Shown: positions 1 through 9,232 of the stretch, piece after piece | Position numbering within the stretch: position 1 is the first letter of the stretch | Layout: each line of letters begins with the position of its first letter | Assembly: GCA_050954285.1 (NCBI GenBank) | Contig: JBPBPL010000012.1 | Span: 118,642-182,641, forward strand | Reading direction: 5' to 3' | Length of the DNA: 64,000 nt | DNA from: Mucilaginibacter_A sp050954285 | Lineage (GTDB): Bacteria > Bacteroidota > Bacteroidia > Sphingobacteriales > Sphingobacteriaceae | Translations under genes and position numbers: made by a program | Notes under the pieces: generated by a model | What the model was told of the DNA's origin: nothing | What the model saw: the letters and a program-made list of their open reading frames with translations, nothing else | Databases searched by the model: none

Positions 1-2245
1 GATTGAGAATGTAAATAGTTGAATTAATGTTGGTTAACGCAATTGCAGAGCTACTTCCGCCTGATAATTCCCAATCAATAGCCGAAGGATAAGGGTTTCC
101 AACCATATTAAAACCATCGTTAGATTCCGATTTGTTTGTGTATGATAAAAAGCCCGTTGCAGCGCCGTAAGGAGCCGTTATGGTAATGTTTCCCTGGTTT
201 AGCAAGCCTTTATAATACAAGGTTACATCCTCCGGAACTGGAAACGGTGCTGTGGTTTTATTAAAAACATTGTTAATCCGGTCTCCGCGAAAAAATAATA
301 GAAACCCATTGCCAGGCATCAATGAAGCTTGAGGCGTATAAGAATGGTTTTTGCTGATGCTACTGATCGGAATAAAATCTTGTGCCGCACTTGCTGCTGC
401 CGGTTCGTTATATTTCCAGATGGTTGGCCCGTTTGCTTGTGATGGATCAAAGCCATTAGCTGTTCCACCGGCCCCGGTAATTAGGATTTGATCCTGCAAA
501 CGACTGAAATAATACTTACGTAAACCTGAAGTTGCATTTGGAACCTGATAAACCGGCGAGGAGAGCAAGCGGTAACTGCGCCGTGAAATATCGCTTCCTT
601 TGATAAAACGTTGTACCAAAACTGAATCTGCAATAGATGCTGCACCCAAATTGTTTACCCGTGCCGTAGCCGTTTCGGTAGAAATCAACGTTAAATTACT
701 GGCTGAGTTGAGGATATTTGCGGCGTTAGTACTGTTTATATCAACCAAATTATTTACTTCCAATGGCGTGCCCAATGTAATGGTGCCGTTGCGTGTTTGC
801 ATATAAGTTTTGAGCGAACGGCTGGCTGCATCTGTCTGGTTAAAATAAATGGTTGCGTTACTGCTGCTCACATCATTCCCGATAATCAGATTTGATGCAG
901 TAGAACCCGTTAAATTACCATTAGCATTCATTACAATAGAACCCGTCAGCTTTAATGTTCCGCCATTGATATTAAAAGTTCCGTTGGTTAAGGTGCAGGT
1001 ATTCTTTACCTGAAAAAAACCAGCATCTAACAAGTTTACAGTGCCAGATGATTTGTTTATGGTTAAATTGTGAATAATATTTTCGCTGTTGGTTTGTGAA
1101 AATCGCAGGTTAACTACAGCTGCCGTTCCATTAATGGTTACATCTGCTAATTGATAAGCATACGTTGCTGTTGGCTGCGCCAGAGAACCATCGCCAGTGA
1201 TGGCACCGGTACTACTTGTTTGGCCAACTGAAAAGCTGAAATTTTTATTGGCTGCTTTACCTGCCGGCAGATAAAGTTTAGCTTGGTTTTGTAAGGAAAG
1301 CGTTTCATAAATTGTCAGCGAACTATCGATGGAGGCCCCGGCCGCTCTGGTGATGGTAAAATTTCTGAAGCTGGAACCGGCTGTATTAATCAGTGGTGCT
1401 GCACCAGTACCGCTGATCAGTAAATCACTGGTGGTACTACCTGTAATTTTACCGCTTCCAGATAACGTATTTTTTAGATCGAGTAAGTTATAACTGGCCA
1501 GCTGTAGTTCATTACCATAAACCAAATTAATATTTCCCAGAATATTAATTGTATTGTAGGCGGCGGCTGTTCCGGTAATCGCAAAAATGCCGTAAGAACT
1601 GCTGGTTTTATTCAATACTAAATTACCATAAAATATAGCAGCTGAATTACTGGCAAGTGTTATATTTTCGCTTCCTGTAAGGGTAAAAGTAATGTTGCTT
1701 CGTTTATTAGACGAATTTAACGAGCCGCTTCCAACGGTAATGCTTCTATTGAAATTGATAGAAAGATCACTTCCAAACTCCAAAGCAAAATTGCCGACAA
1801 ATAGTTGCGCCAGGTTCCAGTTACCATTACCAGACCAGGTACTGTTGCCGGTTAAAGTTAAACCAGAACCTTGTGTGGTACTTAACCAAAAGTTAATTGT
1901 TCCGTTATTGATGATATTACCTTTGATGTAAAAACGAATATTGCCCGCTGTTGTGCCTGTTTGCAATGTGCTTCCCGTAGAAACTGTTAAAGTTAAAATT
2001 CCGGAGGAAGTGTTTGCCGCGTCCATCAAAACAGTTGCATTTGCCGCAATCACTACATCATCTGTTGACCGGGGAACTACGCCACCAACCCAGGTTGCAG
2101 CATCGTTCCAGTTGCCGCCGCTGCTGGTAGAGGTAATGGTTGCAGCTTCAGCATAAAAAATAGGGCATAAAAGAAGCATCATACAGAAAAATGCTTTTCT
2201 GTAAAACGAAAAATGAGAAGTGGTTTTTAAGGGATCAGACAACAA
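1..2245 (-). CDS. Large secreted surface protein, C-terminus beyond the window
   Basis: One open frame runs on the minus strand to base 1 with no stop, so only the N-terminal part (about 730-750 residues) is seen. The mature protein starts with a WNDAATWVGGVVP stretch typical of Bacteroidota surface proteins, followed by long Asn/Gly/Ser/Thr-rich beta-helix-like sequence. Near the window edge is GNPYPSAIDW, a motif common in proteins with type IX secretion C-terminal domains. That C-terminal domain would lie outside the window, so secretion by that route is inferred. The start is uncertain. ATG at 2182 gives a signal peptide with no basic n-region. In-frame TTG codons at 2245 and 2242 add a basic segment (YRK) before the hydrophobic core and a plausible AEA cleavage site. 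A TAA lies just upstream. A copy of the dispersed repeat motif (2168-2179) encodes part of the signal peptide. Confidence 0.8.
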   Translation of the reverse strand, partial: MLSDPLKTTSHFSFYRKAFFCMMLLLCPIFYAEAATITSTSSGGNWNDAATWVGGVVPRSTDDVVIAANATVLMDAANTSSGILTLTVSTGSTLQTGTTAGNIRFYIKGNIINNGTINFWLSTTQGSGLTLTGNSTWSGNGNWNLAQLFVGNFALEFGSDLSINFNRSITVGSGSLNSSNKRSNITFTLTGSENITLASNSAAIFYGNLVLNKTSSSYGIFAITGTAAAYNTINILGNINLVYGNELQLASYNLLDLKNTLSGSGKITGSTTSDLLISGTGAAPLINTAGSSFRNFTITRAAGASIDSSLTIYETLSLQNQAKLYLPAGKAANKNFSFSVGQTSSTGAITGDGSLAQPTATYAYQLADVTINGTAAVVNLRFSQTNSENIIHNLTINKSSGTVNLLDAGFFQVKNTCTLTNGTFNINGGTLKLTGSIVMNANGNLTGSTASNLIIGNDVSSSNATIYFNQTDAASRSLKTYMQTRNGTITLGTPLEVNNLVDINSTNAANILNSASNLTLISTETATARVNNLGAASIADSVLVQRFIKGSDISRRSYRLLSSPVYQVPNATSGLRKYYFSRLQDQILITGAGGTANGFDPSQANGPTIWKYNEPAAASAAQDFIPISSISKNHSYTPQASLMPGNGFLLFFRGDRINNVFNKTTAPFPVPEDVTLYYKGLLNQGNITITAPYGAATGFLSYTNKSESNDGFNMVGNPYPSAIDWELSGGSSSAIALTNINSTIYILN

Positions 2246-2290
2246 ATTTTACTTCGGAACAGGTTTTATTTCCGAAACAAAGATAAGAAC

Positions 2291-3913
2291 TTATTGTGCT
2301 TTAAATAATATATTTTTAACTAATAAGAAAATAATAATTAATGAAGCAATAAAACTGGCTATTTTTGCCAGGTAATCACCATGTTTTACATAAAATGTGA
2401 GATCACTATTGAGGTTAATATCCTGTTTGATTGCAGCAGGAACCCACCATTTTGTTTGCTGCACTAAATCTCCGCGCTGGTTGATGAACGCCGACAAACC
2501 CGTATTAGCCGAACGGCAAACCCAGCGGCGCGTTTCAATTGCACGTAATTTGGCATAATCCAGATGCTGATCTTTGCCGGAAGTATTTTCCCACCAACCA
2601 TCGTTGGTAATGATTGCGATAAATTGTGCTCCTTTTAGCACGTATTTTCCTACATATTCGCCCCAAATCGATTCATAGCAAATCACTGGTGCAACGCCCA
2701 TGCCGGCCTGCGAATAAAAAACGGAAGGTTCGTCTTGCTTGCCATAACCGCCGGTGCTTCCGCCCAAATGTTCAAAAACAGGTTTTAAAAATGACAGAGC
2801 CGAACCAAAAGGCATTTGCTCAACACCGGGGACCAATTTTGATTTATGGTAAAACTGAACCCGTGCTGAATTTTCGATGTTGACAGCCGCATTAAAATGA
2901 TCGATAAAAATATTATAGCCCGGAATTTGAGAGGAAGAAGGCGTTGGATCATGACTGTATAATTTGTAAGATTCGATTCCAGTAAGCACGTTCGCATTTT
3001 TATATGGATAAAGGAAGTGTTGTACCTGCTCGTAATAATTGCTGCTGCGGATCTGGTCTTCATCCACACCTTTGCCATCCATAATTGCGGTTTCAGGCCA
3101 GATAAAAAACTCGGTATTGGGTTGCGCCACGCTTTGTGAAAGCTTAATTAAGGTATTGATCTGATCAGAAGTCGGAATTGTTCCGTCCTTTTGATACGGG
3201 TCGATATTGGGCTGTACCACCACGATATTGGCCGGATCTTCCTGTTCTTTGTACTGGTAATAAGTTAATAAAGAGAAACTTAGGGGAAGAATAATTGCCA
3301 GTACCAGAGCCGTTACCAAACGTTGGCGATGCTTCTTTTGCCCCTGTTTTTTCAGGTTAAGATAAATCAGGAATATCAAAATGTTCACCAGCCAAATCCA
3401 GATCGTGCCACCATAAACACCGGTAAATTCGTACCATTGAATCCAGCTGTGGCTGATGGCAAAACCGTTTCCCAAAGTCATCCACGGGAAAGCCAGATCC
3501 CAGCTTTGATGCAGGTATTCGTAGCCGATCCAAAAACAAACTAATCCGGCCAAACTCCAATGCAACGGCGCAACTTTCCTTAAACGATAATACAACCAGC
3601 AAGCGGTTGACATCAGCAGCGGCCCAAGCGAATACGGAACCATTGAAATTGGAACCGCAACCAGCGCGCCAATGGTTTTGACCGAATTGTAAACCCAGTA
3701 AACAGAAAGTGTGTTCCAGATAAAAAAGCCCAGAAAACTCAGCCAGAAAATCAGAAAACCTTTTCTGTTGGAGTTGGATTGCATAATTTCTTCCAGTAAA
3801 AGAAGCATCGGCACCAAGCCAACAAATAACAAAAAAGTAGTGTAAGAGGTTGGTGGCCAGGCAATCCACATTAATAAACCGGAAAGAATGGCAAGAAATA
3901 TATATTTTTTCAT
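2291..3913 (-). CDS. lnt: Apolipoprotein N-acyltransferase
   Basis: Transfers the third acyl chain to the N-terminal cysteine of lipoproteins at the periplasmic face of the inner membrane. The 540 residues hold several N-terminal membrane segments (about 5-210), then a nitrilase-type domain, then a C-terminal membrane anchor (about 512-532). The catalytic triad is visible as Glu about 274 (WPETA), Lys about 357 (YHKSKLVP) and Cys about 412 (VICYES). It lies 25 bases downstream of rsmI on the same strand and probably shares its transcript. One dispersed-motif copy (3797-3808) is embedded in codons for MLLLL. Family assignment is firm. Confidence 0.95.
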   Translation of the reverse strand: MKKYIFLAILSGLLMWIAWPPTSYTTFLLFVGLVPMLLLLEEIMQSNSNRKGFLIFWLSFLGFFIWNTLSVYWVYNSVKTIGALVAVPISMVPYSLGPLLMSTACWLYYRLRKVAPLHWSLAGLVCFWIGYEYLHQSWDLAFPWMTLGNGFAISHSWIQWYEFTGVYGGTIWIWLVNILIFLIYLNLKKQGQKKHRQRLVTALVLAIILPLSFSLLTYYQYKEQEDPANIVVVQPNIDPYQKDGTIPTSDQINTLIKLSQSVAQPNTEFFIWPETAIMDGKGVDEDQIRSSNYYEQVQHFLYPYKNANVLTGIESYKLYSHDPTPSSSQIPGYNIFIDHFNAAVNIENSARVQFYHKSKLVPGVEQMPFGSALSFLKPVFEHLGGSTGGYGKQDEPSVFYSQAGMGVAPVICYESIWGEYVGKYVLKGAQFIAIITNDGWWENTSGKDQHLDYAKLRAIETRRWVCRSANTGLSAFINQRGDLVQQTKWWVPAAIKQDINLNSDLTFYVKHGDYLAKIASFIASLIIIFLLVKNILFKAQ

Positions 3914-3938
3914 TTATAATAGTATCGGATAATGCATA

Positions 3939-4667
3939 TCAGGCATCAAGTAAATCGTCGTCGTTATACTTGCTATTTGCTGCCTGATTCTTGCTGCTTT
4001 TTCCATCAACAACGATCACAAATTCGCCTTTAACGGGATGCGTTTCATAATAAGTTTTAACTTCTGTTAAGGTTCCGCGGACGGTTTCTTCAAATAGTTT
4101 GGTCAATTCCCGCGAAACAGAAACTTGTCTTTCTGCACCAAAATAAGTAATCATTTCGTCTAAAGTCTTGAGTAAACGATGCGGCGATTCATAAAAAATC
4201 ATCGTCCGTTCTTCTTCCACCAAACTTAAATAACGTGTTTGCCTACCTTTTTTTACGGGTAAAAATCCTTCAAAAATAAAACGGTCATTTGGCAAACCGG
4301 AGTTAACCAGCGCCGGAACAAAAGCAGTTGCGCCGGGCAAACATTCTACCGGGAAATTATTTTTTAAAGCTTCGCGAACCAAGTAAAAACCAGGATCAGA
4401 AATCGCCGGAGTTCCGGCATCAGAAATCAGTGCAATCTGCTTTCCTTCGCCCAAAAACTTCATAATTTCCTGTGTGGATTGATGTTCGTTGTGCTGATGA
4501 TGCGAAAACACTTTTCCGCTGATGCCAAAATGTTTGAGCATTGGAGCCGACGTGCGCGTATCTTCTGCCAGAATTAAATCAACTTCTTTTAAAATGCGGA
4601 TGGCACGAAAAGTCATGTCTTCCAGATTGCCGATGGGCGTGGGTACGAGGTAAAGTTTGCCGTTCAT
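3939..4667 (-). CDS. rsmI: 16S rRNA (cytidine-2'-O-)-methyltransferase RsmI
   Basis: Tetrapyrrole-methylase-fold enzyme that methylates the 2'-OH of C1402 of 16S rRNA with SAM. The N-terminus VPTPIGNLEDMTFRA and the following LAEDTR are signature sequences, as are ISDAGTPAISDPG (about 82-94) and GEFVIVVDG near the end. At 242 residues it is shorter than the roughly 280-residue E. coli protein and lacks most of the C-terminal helical extension. Short forms are usual in Bacteroidota. It is the first gene of a likely rsmI-lnt unit and is divergent from serS. Confidence 0.94.
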   Translation of the reverse strand: MNGKLYLVPTPIGNLEDMTFRAIRILKEVDLILAEDTRTSAPMLKHFGISGKVFSHHQHNEHQSTQEIMKFLGEGKQIALISDAGTPAISDPGFYLVREALKNNFPVECLPGATAFVPALVNSGLPNDRFIFEGFLPVKKGRQTRYLSLVEEERTMIFYESPHRLLKTLDEMITYFGAERQVSVSRELTKLFEETVRGTLTEVKTYYETHPVKGEFVIVVDGKSSKNQAANSKYNDDDLLDA

Positions 4668-4718
4668 GTTCGGTTGTCCGAGGAGAGTTGTGAGTTGCCC
4701 GTTCTGGGTTCAGTTTGA

Positions 4719-4732
4719 ATGCTGTTTTTATC
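4719..4732 (-). repeat. Dispersed motif, GT type, single copy
   Basis: ATGCTGTTTTTATC on the plus strand between divergent rsmI and serS. It is followed by CGCCTAAAATT, so this is a full extended copy of the dispersed element. It sits inside a loose inverted repeat (GAGTTGTGAGTTGCC-like left arm from about 4685, GGCAACTTGC-like right arm near 4745-4770). Confidence 0.75.
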
Positions 4733-4776
4733 CGCCTAAAATTGGCAACTTGCAACACAAAACCCACAACTCATTC

Positions 4777-4784
4777 TATCTTTG
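4777..4784 (+). promoter_or_regulatory. Likely serS promoter -7 element
   Basis: TATCTTTG matches the Bacteroidota -7 consensus TAnnTTTG and lies 16 bases before the serS start. A clear -33 TTTG at ideal spacing is not seen; TTG at 4750 is the nearest candidate. Confidence 0.5.
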
Positions 4785-4800
4785 CTGAAAATTTAAAATA

Positions 4801-6072
4801 ATGCTGCAAGTTAGTTATATCCGCGAAAACAGGGAAAAGGTTTTGGAACGTTTGGCTGTGAGAAATTTTAAACAACCGGAACTGGTTGATGAGATTATTA
4901 CTTTGGACGAGCAGCGCCGATCAACCCAGACACAACTGGAACAAGTTTCCGCAGAAGCTAATTCCTCAGCAAAAAAAATTGGCGAACTGATGCGCAACGG
5001 CAAAAAAGAAGAAGCCGAAGCGGTTAAAAATCAGACCGGAACCTGGAAAAATGACATCAAAGCTTTAGGCGATAATTTAGCTGCGCTGGAAAACGAACAA
5101 CAGCAAAAGCTGTTTTTACTGCCTAATTTACCGCATAGTTCTGTACCAAAAGGAACAACGCCAGAAGAAAACGAAGTGGTTTTAGAAAACGGTGAAAAGC
5201 CAAATCTGTCCGAAAATGCTTTGCCACATTGGGAACTGGCTGCAAAATATAATTTGATCGATTTTGAATTAGGCGTAAAAATTACCGGCGCAGGGTTCCC
5301 GGTTTATAAAGGAAAAGGTGCCAAGCTGCAACGTGCGCTGATTGCATTTTTCCTGGATGAAGCTGAAAAAGCGGGTTACGATGAGCGCATGTTACCTTTG
5401 CTGGTGAACGAAGCTTCCGGTTTTGGAACCGGACAATTGCCGGACAAGGAAGGACAAATGTATTTTGTGGGAGAAGATAAACTGTTTTTGATTCCCACGG
5501 CCGAAGTGCCCATCACGAATTTATACCGCGATGTAATTTTGAAAGAAGAAGAATTGCCGGTTAAGAATTGTGGTTATACGCCATGTTTCCGCCGTGAAGC
5601 AGGTTCTTATGGCGCACACGTTCGCGGTTTAAACCGTTTGCATCAGTTTGATAAAGTGGAAGTTGTACAGGTTGCGCATCCCGAAAAATCTTATGAAATT
5701 TTGGAAGAAATGAGTTTGCATGTGCAATCTCTCCTGCAAAAATTAGGTTTGCCTTACCGCGTTTTACGTTTGTGCGGCGGCGATATGGGTTTTACCGCTG
5801 CTTTAACTTATGATATGGAAACCTGGAGCGCGGCACAGCAACGCTGGCTGGAGGTTTCTTCTGTTTCCAATTTTGAAACTTTTCAGAGTAACCGTTTAAA
5901 ATTGCGTTTTCGCAATAATGAAGGTAAAAACCAGTTGGCGCATACGTTGAATGGTAGTGCTTTGGCTCTGCCGAGAATCGTTGCAACATTGCTGGAAAAT
6001 AACCAGACGGAGAATGGGATTAAAATCCCAGAAGTTTTGGTGCCTTACACGAAGTTTGAGTTGATTGATTAA
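4801..6072 (+). CDS. serS: Serine--tRNA ligase
   Basis: Charges tRNA-Ser with serine in the cytoplasm. At 423 residues it has the normal family length. The N-terminal coiled-coil arm (about 25-105, rich in Glu/Lys/Gln) precedes the class II catalytic core. Motif 2 appears as CFRREAGSYG (about 263-272) with the downstream RLHQFDKVE. Motif 3 lies near the C-terminus (LNGSALALPRIVATLLENNQ). The ATG at 4801 follows a TAnnTTTG promoter element, with no Shine-Dalgarno sequence. Single-gene transcription unit. Confidence 0.97.
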   Translation: MLQVSYIRENREKVLERLAVRNFKQPELVDEIITLDEQRRSTQTQLEQVSAEANSSAKKIGELMRNGKKEEAEAVKNQTGTWKNDIKALGDNLAALENEQQQKLFLLPNLPHSSVPKGTTPEENEVVLENGEKPNLSENALPHWELAAKYNLIDFELGVKITGAGFPVYKGKGAKLQRALIAFFLDEAEKAGYDERMLPLLVNEASGFGTGQLPDKEGQMYFVGEDKLFLIPTAEVPITNLYRDVILKEEELPVKNCGYTPCFRREAGSYGAHVRGLNRLHQFDKVEVVQVAHPEKSYEILEEMSLHVQSLLQKLGLPYRVLRLCGGDMGFTAALTYDMETWSAAQQRWLEVSSVSNFETFQSNRLKLRFRNNEGKNQLAHTLNGSALALPRIVATLLENNQTENGIKIPEVLVPYTKFELID

Positions 6073-6133
6073 ATAAGAAATAATTAACCATTTTTACTTA
6101 AGATGTTTAAATTCTATTATAATCTAAAAATAA

Positions 6134-7366
6134 TTATTGAGATTGTAAAACCGTTTCTTCTTCGATAATGTGTTCATGAGAATAAATCTCTTTAAAAGCT
6201 GATTTAAATTCAGTTGTTTTTTTAAATTCTTTAAATATAGGCCAATCATTATAGGCAGACTTTTCTAAAACTTTTGAATTGTCACCAATATTTCTCATTG
6301 TAGTTGCAGCATTTAAATAATCATCTCTTAAAACAAAACTTGCAAGTTTAAATAAGTCTCCACTAGCTGACCAATCTATTGAGTTAACTATATCGATACA
6401 CTTTTCGTTCTCATCTAACCATTTGTAAGTTTGAGCTCGGTTAAGTTTTATTCTTAGAGCTAAATCATTATTAGAATATTTCTTTATATACTTATCTGCA
6501 AAATCATATATTTCTTTGGCTAACGTGTATTGATTATTTTGGATCAATTCAAAAGAAATATTTAGAAAGGATTTATCAGCATTTTCAATATTATCCGGCA
6601 ATAAATTCCGTCTCAAAACTTGATTCAATTTAAGCCCAATTTCAAATAAACATACAAATGCTCGTTCAAAATAATCAATATCAACATCTAAAACATCTCC
6701 AATGCTTATAGATTTAGGCATGCTGACTTTGTTCTCTGTACAAACATTGATATATTGAGTGGAAACAATGCCATTCGTATGAACAAATAAATTTCTTCTT
6801 TGCGTTAATTCTATAAATGTTGGCCAAATTGGTAAATCTTTTAATAAATTTATATTAAGCTTTTTTTCGAACCATCTAAATTGCTCAGTATGACTTTCTC
6901 TTAAAACAGTCTCAATTTCTTTTTCTATAATAAATTCTTTAGCATCATCAATATTATTGAAAGTCCTAAGTTGTGAATAGGTAAGTTGTTTCTCAGAATT
7001 ATTGATTAAATCAGGTCTAACAAGAAATATACACTTAATTAATGATCCAATATATGTATCAAATTGGCTGATTAGCGAAACAACAAAGTTGCGTTTAATT
7101 ATTACTGAAGCAACACGGCTATTTTCTACATCTTTTTTAAAAATCTTAAATTTTCTAGAATTCTCTGGTTGAATGGTATAAAGATTATCTTCTGGAGAAT
7201 ATATACCATTTGTCTCTAAAAATTTATTGTGTTTATTAGTAGCAGTTTCATAATGATTATCAATAGTTTTTAGAACTGTAGGAAGCGTTTTCCATAAACT
7301 TTCTATATTCGTTAAGAAAACCTCAATTGCACTATCAAAGCTGTCTGAGTAAATTTTATTATCCAA
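6134..7366 (-). CDS. HEPN-type helical protein, possible RNase, AT-rich
   Basis: 410-residue protein with no clear full-length family. Residues about 191-196 read RNLFVH, an R-x4-H motif with Asn after the Arg, as in HEPN ribonuclease active sites, within a predicted helical region (about 85-260). The C-terminal third (about 270-370) is helical and reminiscent of tetratricopeptide packing. The gene is visibly more AT-rich than its neighbours and has many AAA, ATT and TTA codons, which suggests recent acquisition. It stands alone between serS and the broken deacetylase, with no obvious antitoxin or nucleotidyltransferase partner. HEPN assignment is by motif only. RNA cleavage or a defence role is inference. 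Confidence 0.65.
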   Translation of the reverse strand: MDNKIYSDSFDSAIEVFLTNIESLWKTLPTVLKTIDNHYETATNKHNKFLETNGIYSPEDNLYTIQPENSRKFKIFKKDVENSRVASVIIKRNFVVSLISQFDTYIGSLIKCIFLVRPDLINNSEKQLTYSQLRTFNNIDDAKEFIIEKEIETVLRESHTEQFRWFEKKLNINLLKDLPIWPTFIELTQRRNLFVHTNGIVSTQYINVCTENKVSMPKSISIGDVLDVDIDYFERAFVCLFEIGLKLNQVLRRNLLPDNIENADKSFLNISFELIQNNQYTLAKEIYDFADKYIKKYSNNDLALRIKLNRAQTYKWLDENEKCIDIVNSIDWSASGDLFKLASFVLRDDYLNAATTMRNIGDNSKVLEKSAYNDWPIFKEFKKTTEFKSAFKEIYSHEHIIEEETVLQSQ

Positions 7367-7661
7367 AAGTTATCTAATTAACGTTATAAAGTTTTCTAAT
7401 ATAGCAATTTAATACTTGCTTCAATATCTAAAACTGATTGTATTTGTAAGTTAAGTTGGTTAGTAAAAGTTGTGTTGATGCGGTTGAATTAATTACAAAT
7501 AGGTGAGTATAATCAATGCTTATTTTATCGGTATAAATTCAACTTAACATTACTTTGAAAAATGATAATTAAAAGAATCTTGATTGAAGAATTAAGCTTA
7601 TCAGTTAAAAACAAAACCATCATAAAGTTATTTTCAGTTTGATAAATCTTAAAACAACCAA
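7367..7661. other. Gene-free AT-rich spacer
   Basis: About 295 bases with no convincing gene. It holds one degenerate motif copy at 7516-7529 (ATGCTTATTTTATC) followed by GGTATAAATTCAA, the extended form of the element. The same tail recurs after the copy at 8400. Confidence 0.5.
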
Positions 7662-8375
7662 ATGAAAATAATCACAACCAGCTGAGATGATGGTTTTCCT
7701 GCAGATTTCAAGCTGGCCGAATTATTAGATAAATACAGTTTGGCCGGTACTTTTTACATCCCGAAAACCAATGCTGAACATGCGGTGATGGATGAAAGCA
7801 GTATCGCTGAATTGGGAAAACGTTTTGAAATTGGCGGCCACACTTTAAACCACGTCAGGTTGTATCGTAACCGGTCGGCAGCGTTTTTAGCCGATGAAAT
7901 TACAGGTTGTTTTAATTGGATAACTGCTTTAACAAGTAGTAAACCAATATCTTTTTGTTTTCCGGGCGGTGTTTTCAATGATGTTGCTATCCGCGCGGTT
8001 TACCAGGCTAGTTTTAAAGTACTTCGTACAACAGAGTTATTATCTGCCTCATTAGCATCAACTTACAATCTGCGGCCAACCACTTTGCAGCTTTTTGATC
8101 ATCCTAAAATTGCTTATTTAAAAAATACCATCAAAAGGCATCAGTATAAAAATCTGCTAACGTGGTTAATAAACGGTACGGAGACAGATATTTTGAAACT
8201 GACCGATTTTTACATCAGCAAAATTATTAAAAACGGCGGCTGTTTCCATCTTTGGGGCCATTCCTGGGAGATTGAAGAATGCCAGTTGTGGCACAAGCTG
8301 GAAGCTGTTTTTAAGTATATATCCGGTATAAGTGAGTTTAAATATGTACAAAATAAAGCGCTTGTTCTGAGTTGA
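7662..8375 (+). pseudogene. Polysaccharide deacetylase with in-frame TGA at codon 8
   Basis: Reading from ATG 7662 gives MKIITTS, then TGA (7683-7685), then DDGFPADFKLAELLDKY and a continuous NodB-type domain to 8375. Relatives read TTSWDDG here, so the stop replaces the Trp codon TGG by one base change. The TGA separates the start from the metal-binding Asp pair (DDG, motif 1). The HxxxH metal motif is intact (GGHTLNHVR). A downstream TTG at 7740 could restart translation but would omit the Asp pair, leaving no normal catalytic site. Either a recent nonsense mutation, so a pseudogene, or a sequencing error. The rest of the frame is undamaged. Confidence 0.75.
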
Positions 8376-8399
8376 TTTTACCAATTCAAGTTTAAGTAG

Positions 8400-8413
8400 A
8401 TGCTTCTTTTATC
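8400..8413 (-). repeat. Dispersed motif, TC type, single copy
   Basis: ATGCTTCTTTTATC on the plus strand, followed by GCTATAAATTCAACC, between the convergent deacetylase and SIMPL genes. The tail is nearly identical to that of the degenerate copy at 7516. Confidence 0.75.
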
Positions 8414-8428
8414 GCTATAAATTCAACC

Positions 8429-9115
8429 TTACTTTACAATCTCAAAAACAGCCTGTACCTGATAATTCAACTTGATTTTTTTGAAAGCGATATCAGGTTC
8501 TGTAGCATCGGCGGAAGCGGTTTTCATCATCATGGCTCGAAAAACCGGTTGTTGGGTCGGTTCGTTGTTAATTTCCTGAATATCTATCGCGCCGCCCAGT
8601 TTTTCGCCAATACCGCTTAATAAAAAGCTGGCTTTGGCTTGTGCATTTTTCAAAGCTTTCAGTTTCAAATCGCTTTTCAAAGTTTCAATTCCTGAATAAT
8701 CATAACCGTCAACTCCGGTAGATTCGATGCCTTTGTCGTCCACTGCATCCAAAATTTTATTGATTTTATTAAGATCATGAAGCTTTAAGCGATACTGTTT
8801 GGAAGCCAGAAAATCAGCATTTTTCTTTTTTTCGGGCACGTAATTGTAAGCTGATAAATTGTTGATCGTAAAATCTCTTTTGGCAATTCCAGCGTCGTTT
8901 ACGGCTTTTTGCAGCTGGCTTTCTAAAGTTGAAATACTGACTTTCGTTCGGCCATTGAGGTATTCTTTTAACGAAATACTGAAATAAATAATATCCGGCG
9001 TTACTTCTGTTTCGGCATTTCCGGTAACCGTAATTTTTCTGCGGAGATCAACGTTTTGGGCAAAAGTTATGGTTGATAAAAACGTGAGTAATATTAAAGT
9101 GGAAAGCTTTTTCAT
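8429..9115 (-). CDS. Secreted SIMPL-domain (DUF541) protein
   Basis: About 228 residues from ATG 9115. The start is chosen because MKKLSTLILLTFLSTITFAQ is a clean signal peptide; the frame stays open 17 codons further upstream without signal-like sequence. The mature part fits the SIMPL domain: KITVTGNAETEVTPDI near the N-terminus, then two alpha/beta repeats with the conserved LKALKNAQAKASFLLSGIGE stretch. The family is periplasmic or outer-membrane-associated and of poorly defined role (oxidative stress and signalling links in other bacteria). Monocistronic, convergent with the deacetylase remnant. Confidence 0.88.
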   Translation of the reverse strand: MKKLSTLILLTFLSTITFAQNVDLRRKITVTGNAETEVTPDIIYFSISLKEYLNGRTKVSISTLESQLQKAVNDAGIAKRDFTINNLSAYNYVPEKKKNADFLASKQYRLKLHDLNKINKILDAVDDKGIESTGVDGYDYSGIETLKSDLKLKALKNAQAKASFLLSGIGEKLGGAIDIQEINNEPTQQPVFRAMMMKTASADATEPDIAFKKIKLNYQVQAVFEIVK

Positions 9116-9167
9116 GGTTTTTGATTTGTTGGATAGACGGGCATTATACGAATTGGTCGCATTCAAA

Positions 9168-9181
9168 ATGCTGTTTTTAGC
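9168..9181 (-). repeat. Dispersed motif, GT type, single copy
   Basis: ATGCTGTTTTTAGC upstream of the SIMPL gene, followed by GATATAAAATTTAAA, a full extended copy. It lies about 55 bases from an inverted pair. Confidence 0.7.
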
Positions 9182-9232
9182 GATATAAAATTTAAAATAC
9201 TCTTTATCAGCTATAAAAAATAGAAATTGATT

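Noticed and set aside
1692..2156. Two short plus-strand open frames near the window start
   Set aside because: They are antisense to the long surface-protein frame, which is continuous from about 2245 to base 1.
3357..3869. 170-codon minus-strand open frame overlapping lnt
   Set aside because: Alternate-frame shadow of lnt; no family features, lnt is certain.
4685..4770. Long inverted repeat before serS as a T-box or attenuator
   Set aside because: Arms are loose with several interruptions; T-boxes are not expected in this phylum and no specifier structure is visible.
7683..7685. TGA recoded as Trp or selenocysteine
   Set aside because: TGA is used as a normal stop by other genes here (for example rlmB neighbours, queA) and no SECIS-like structure is evident; a nonsense mutation or error is simpler.
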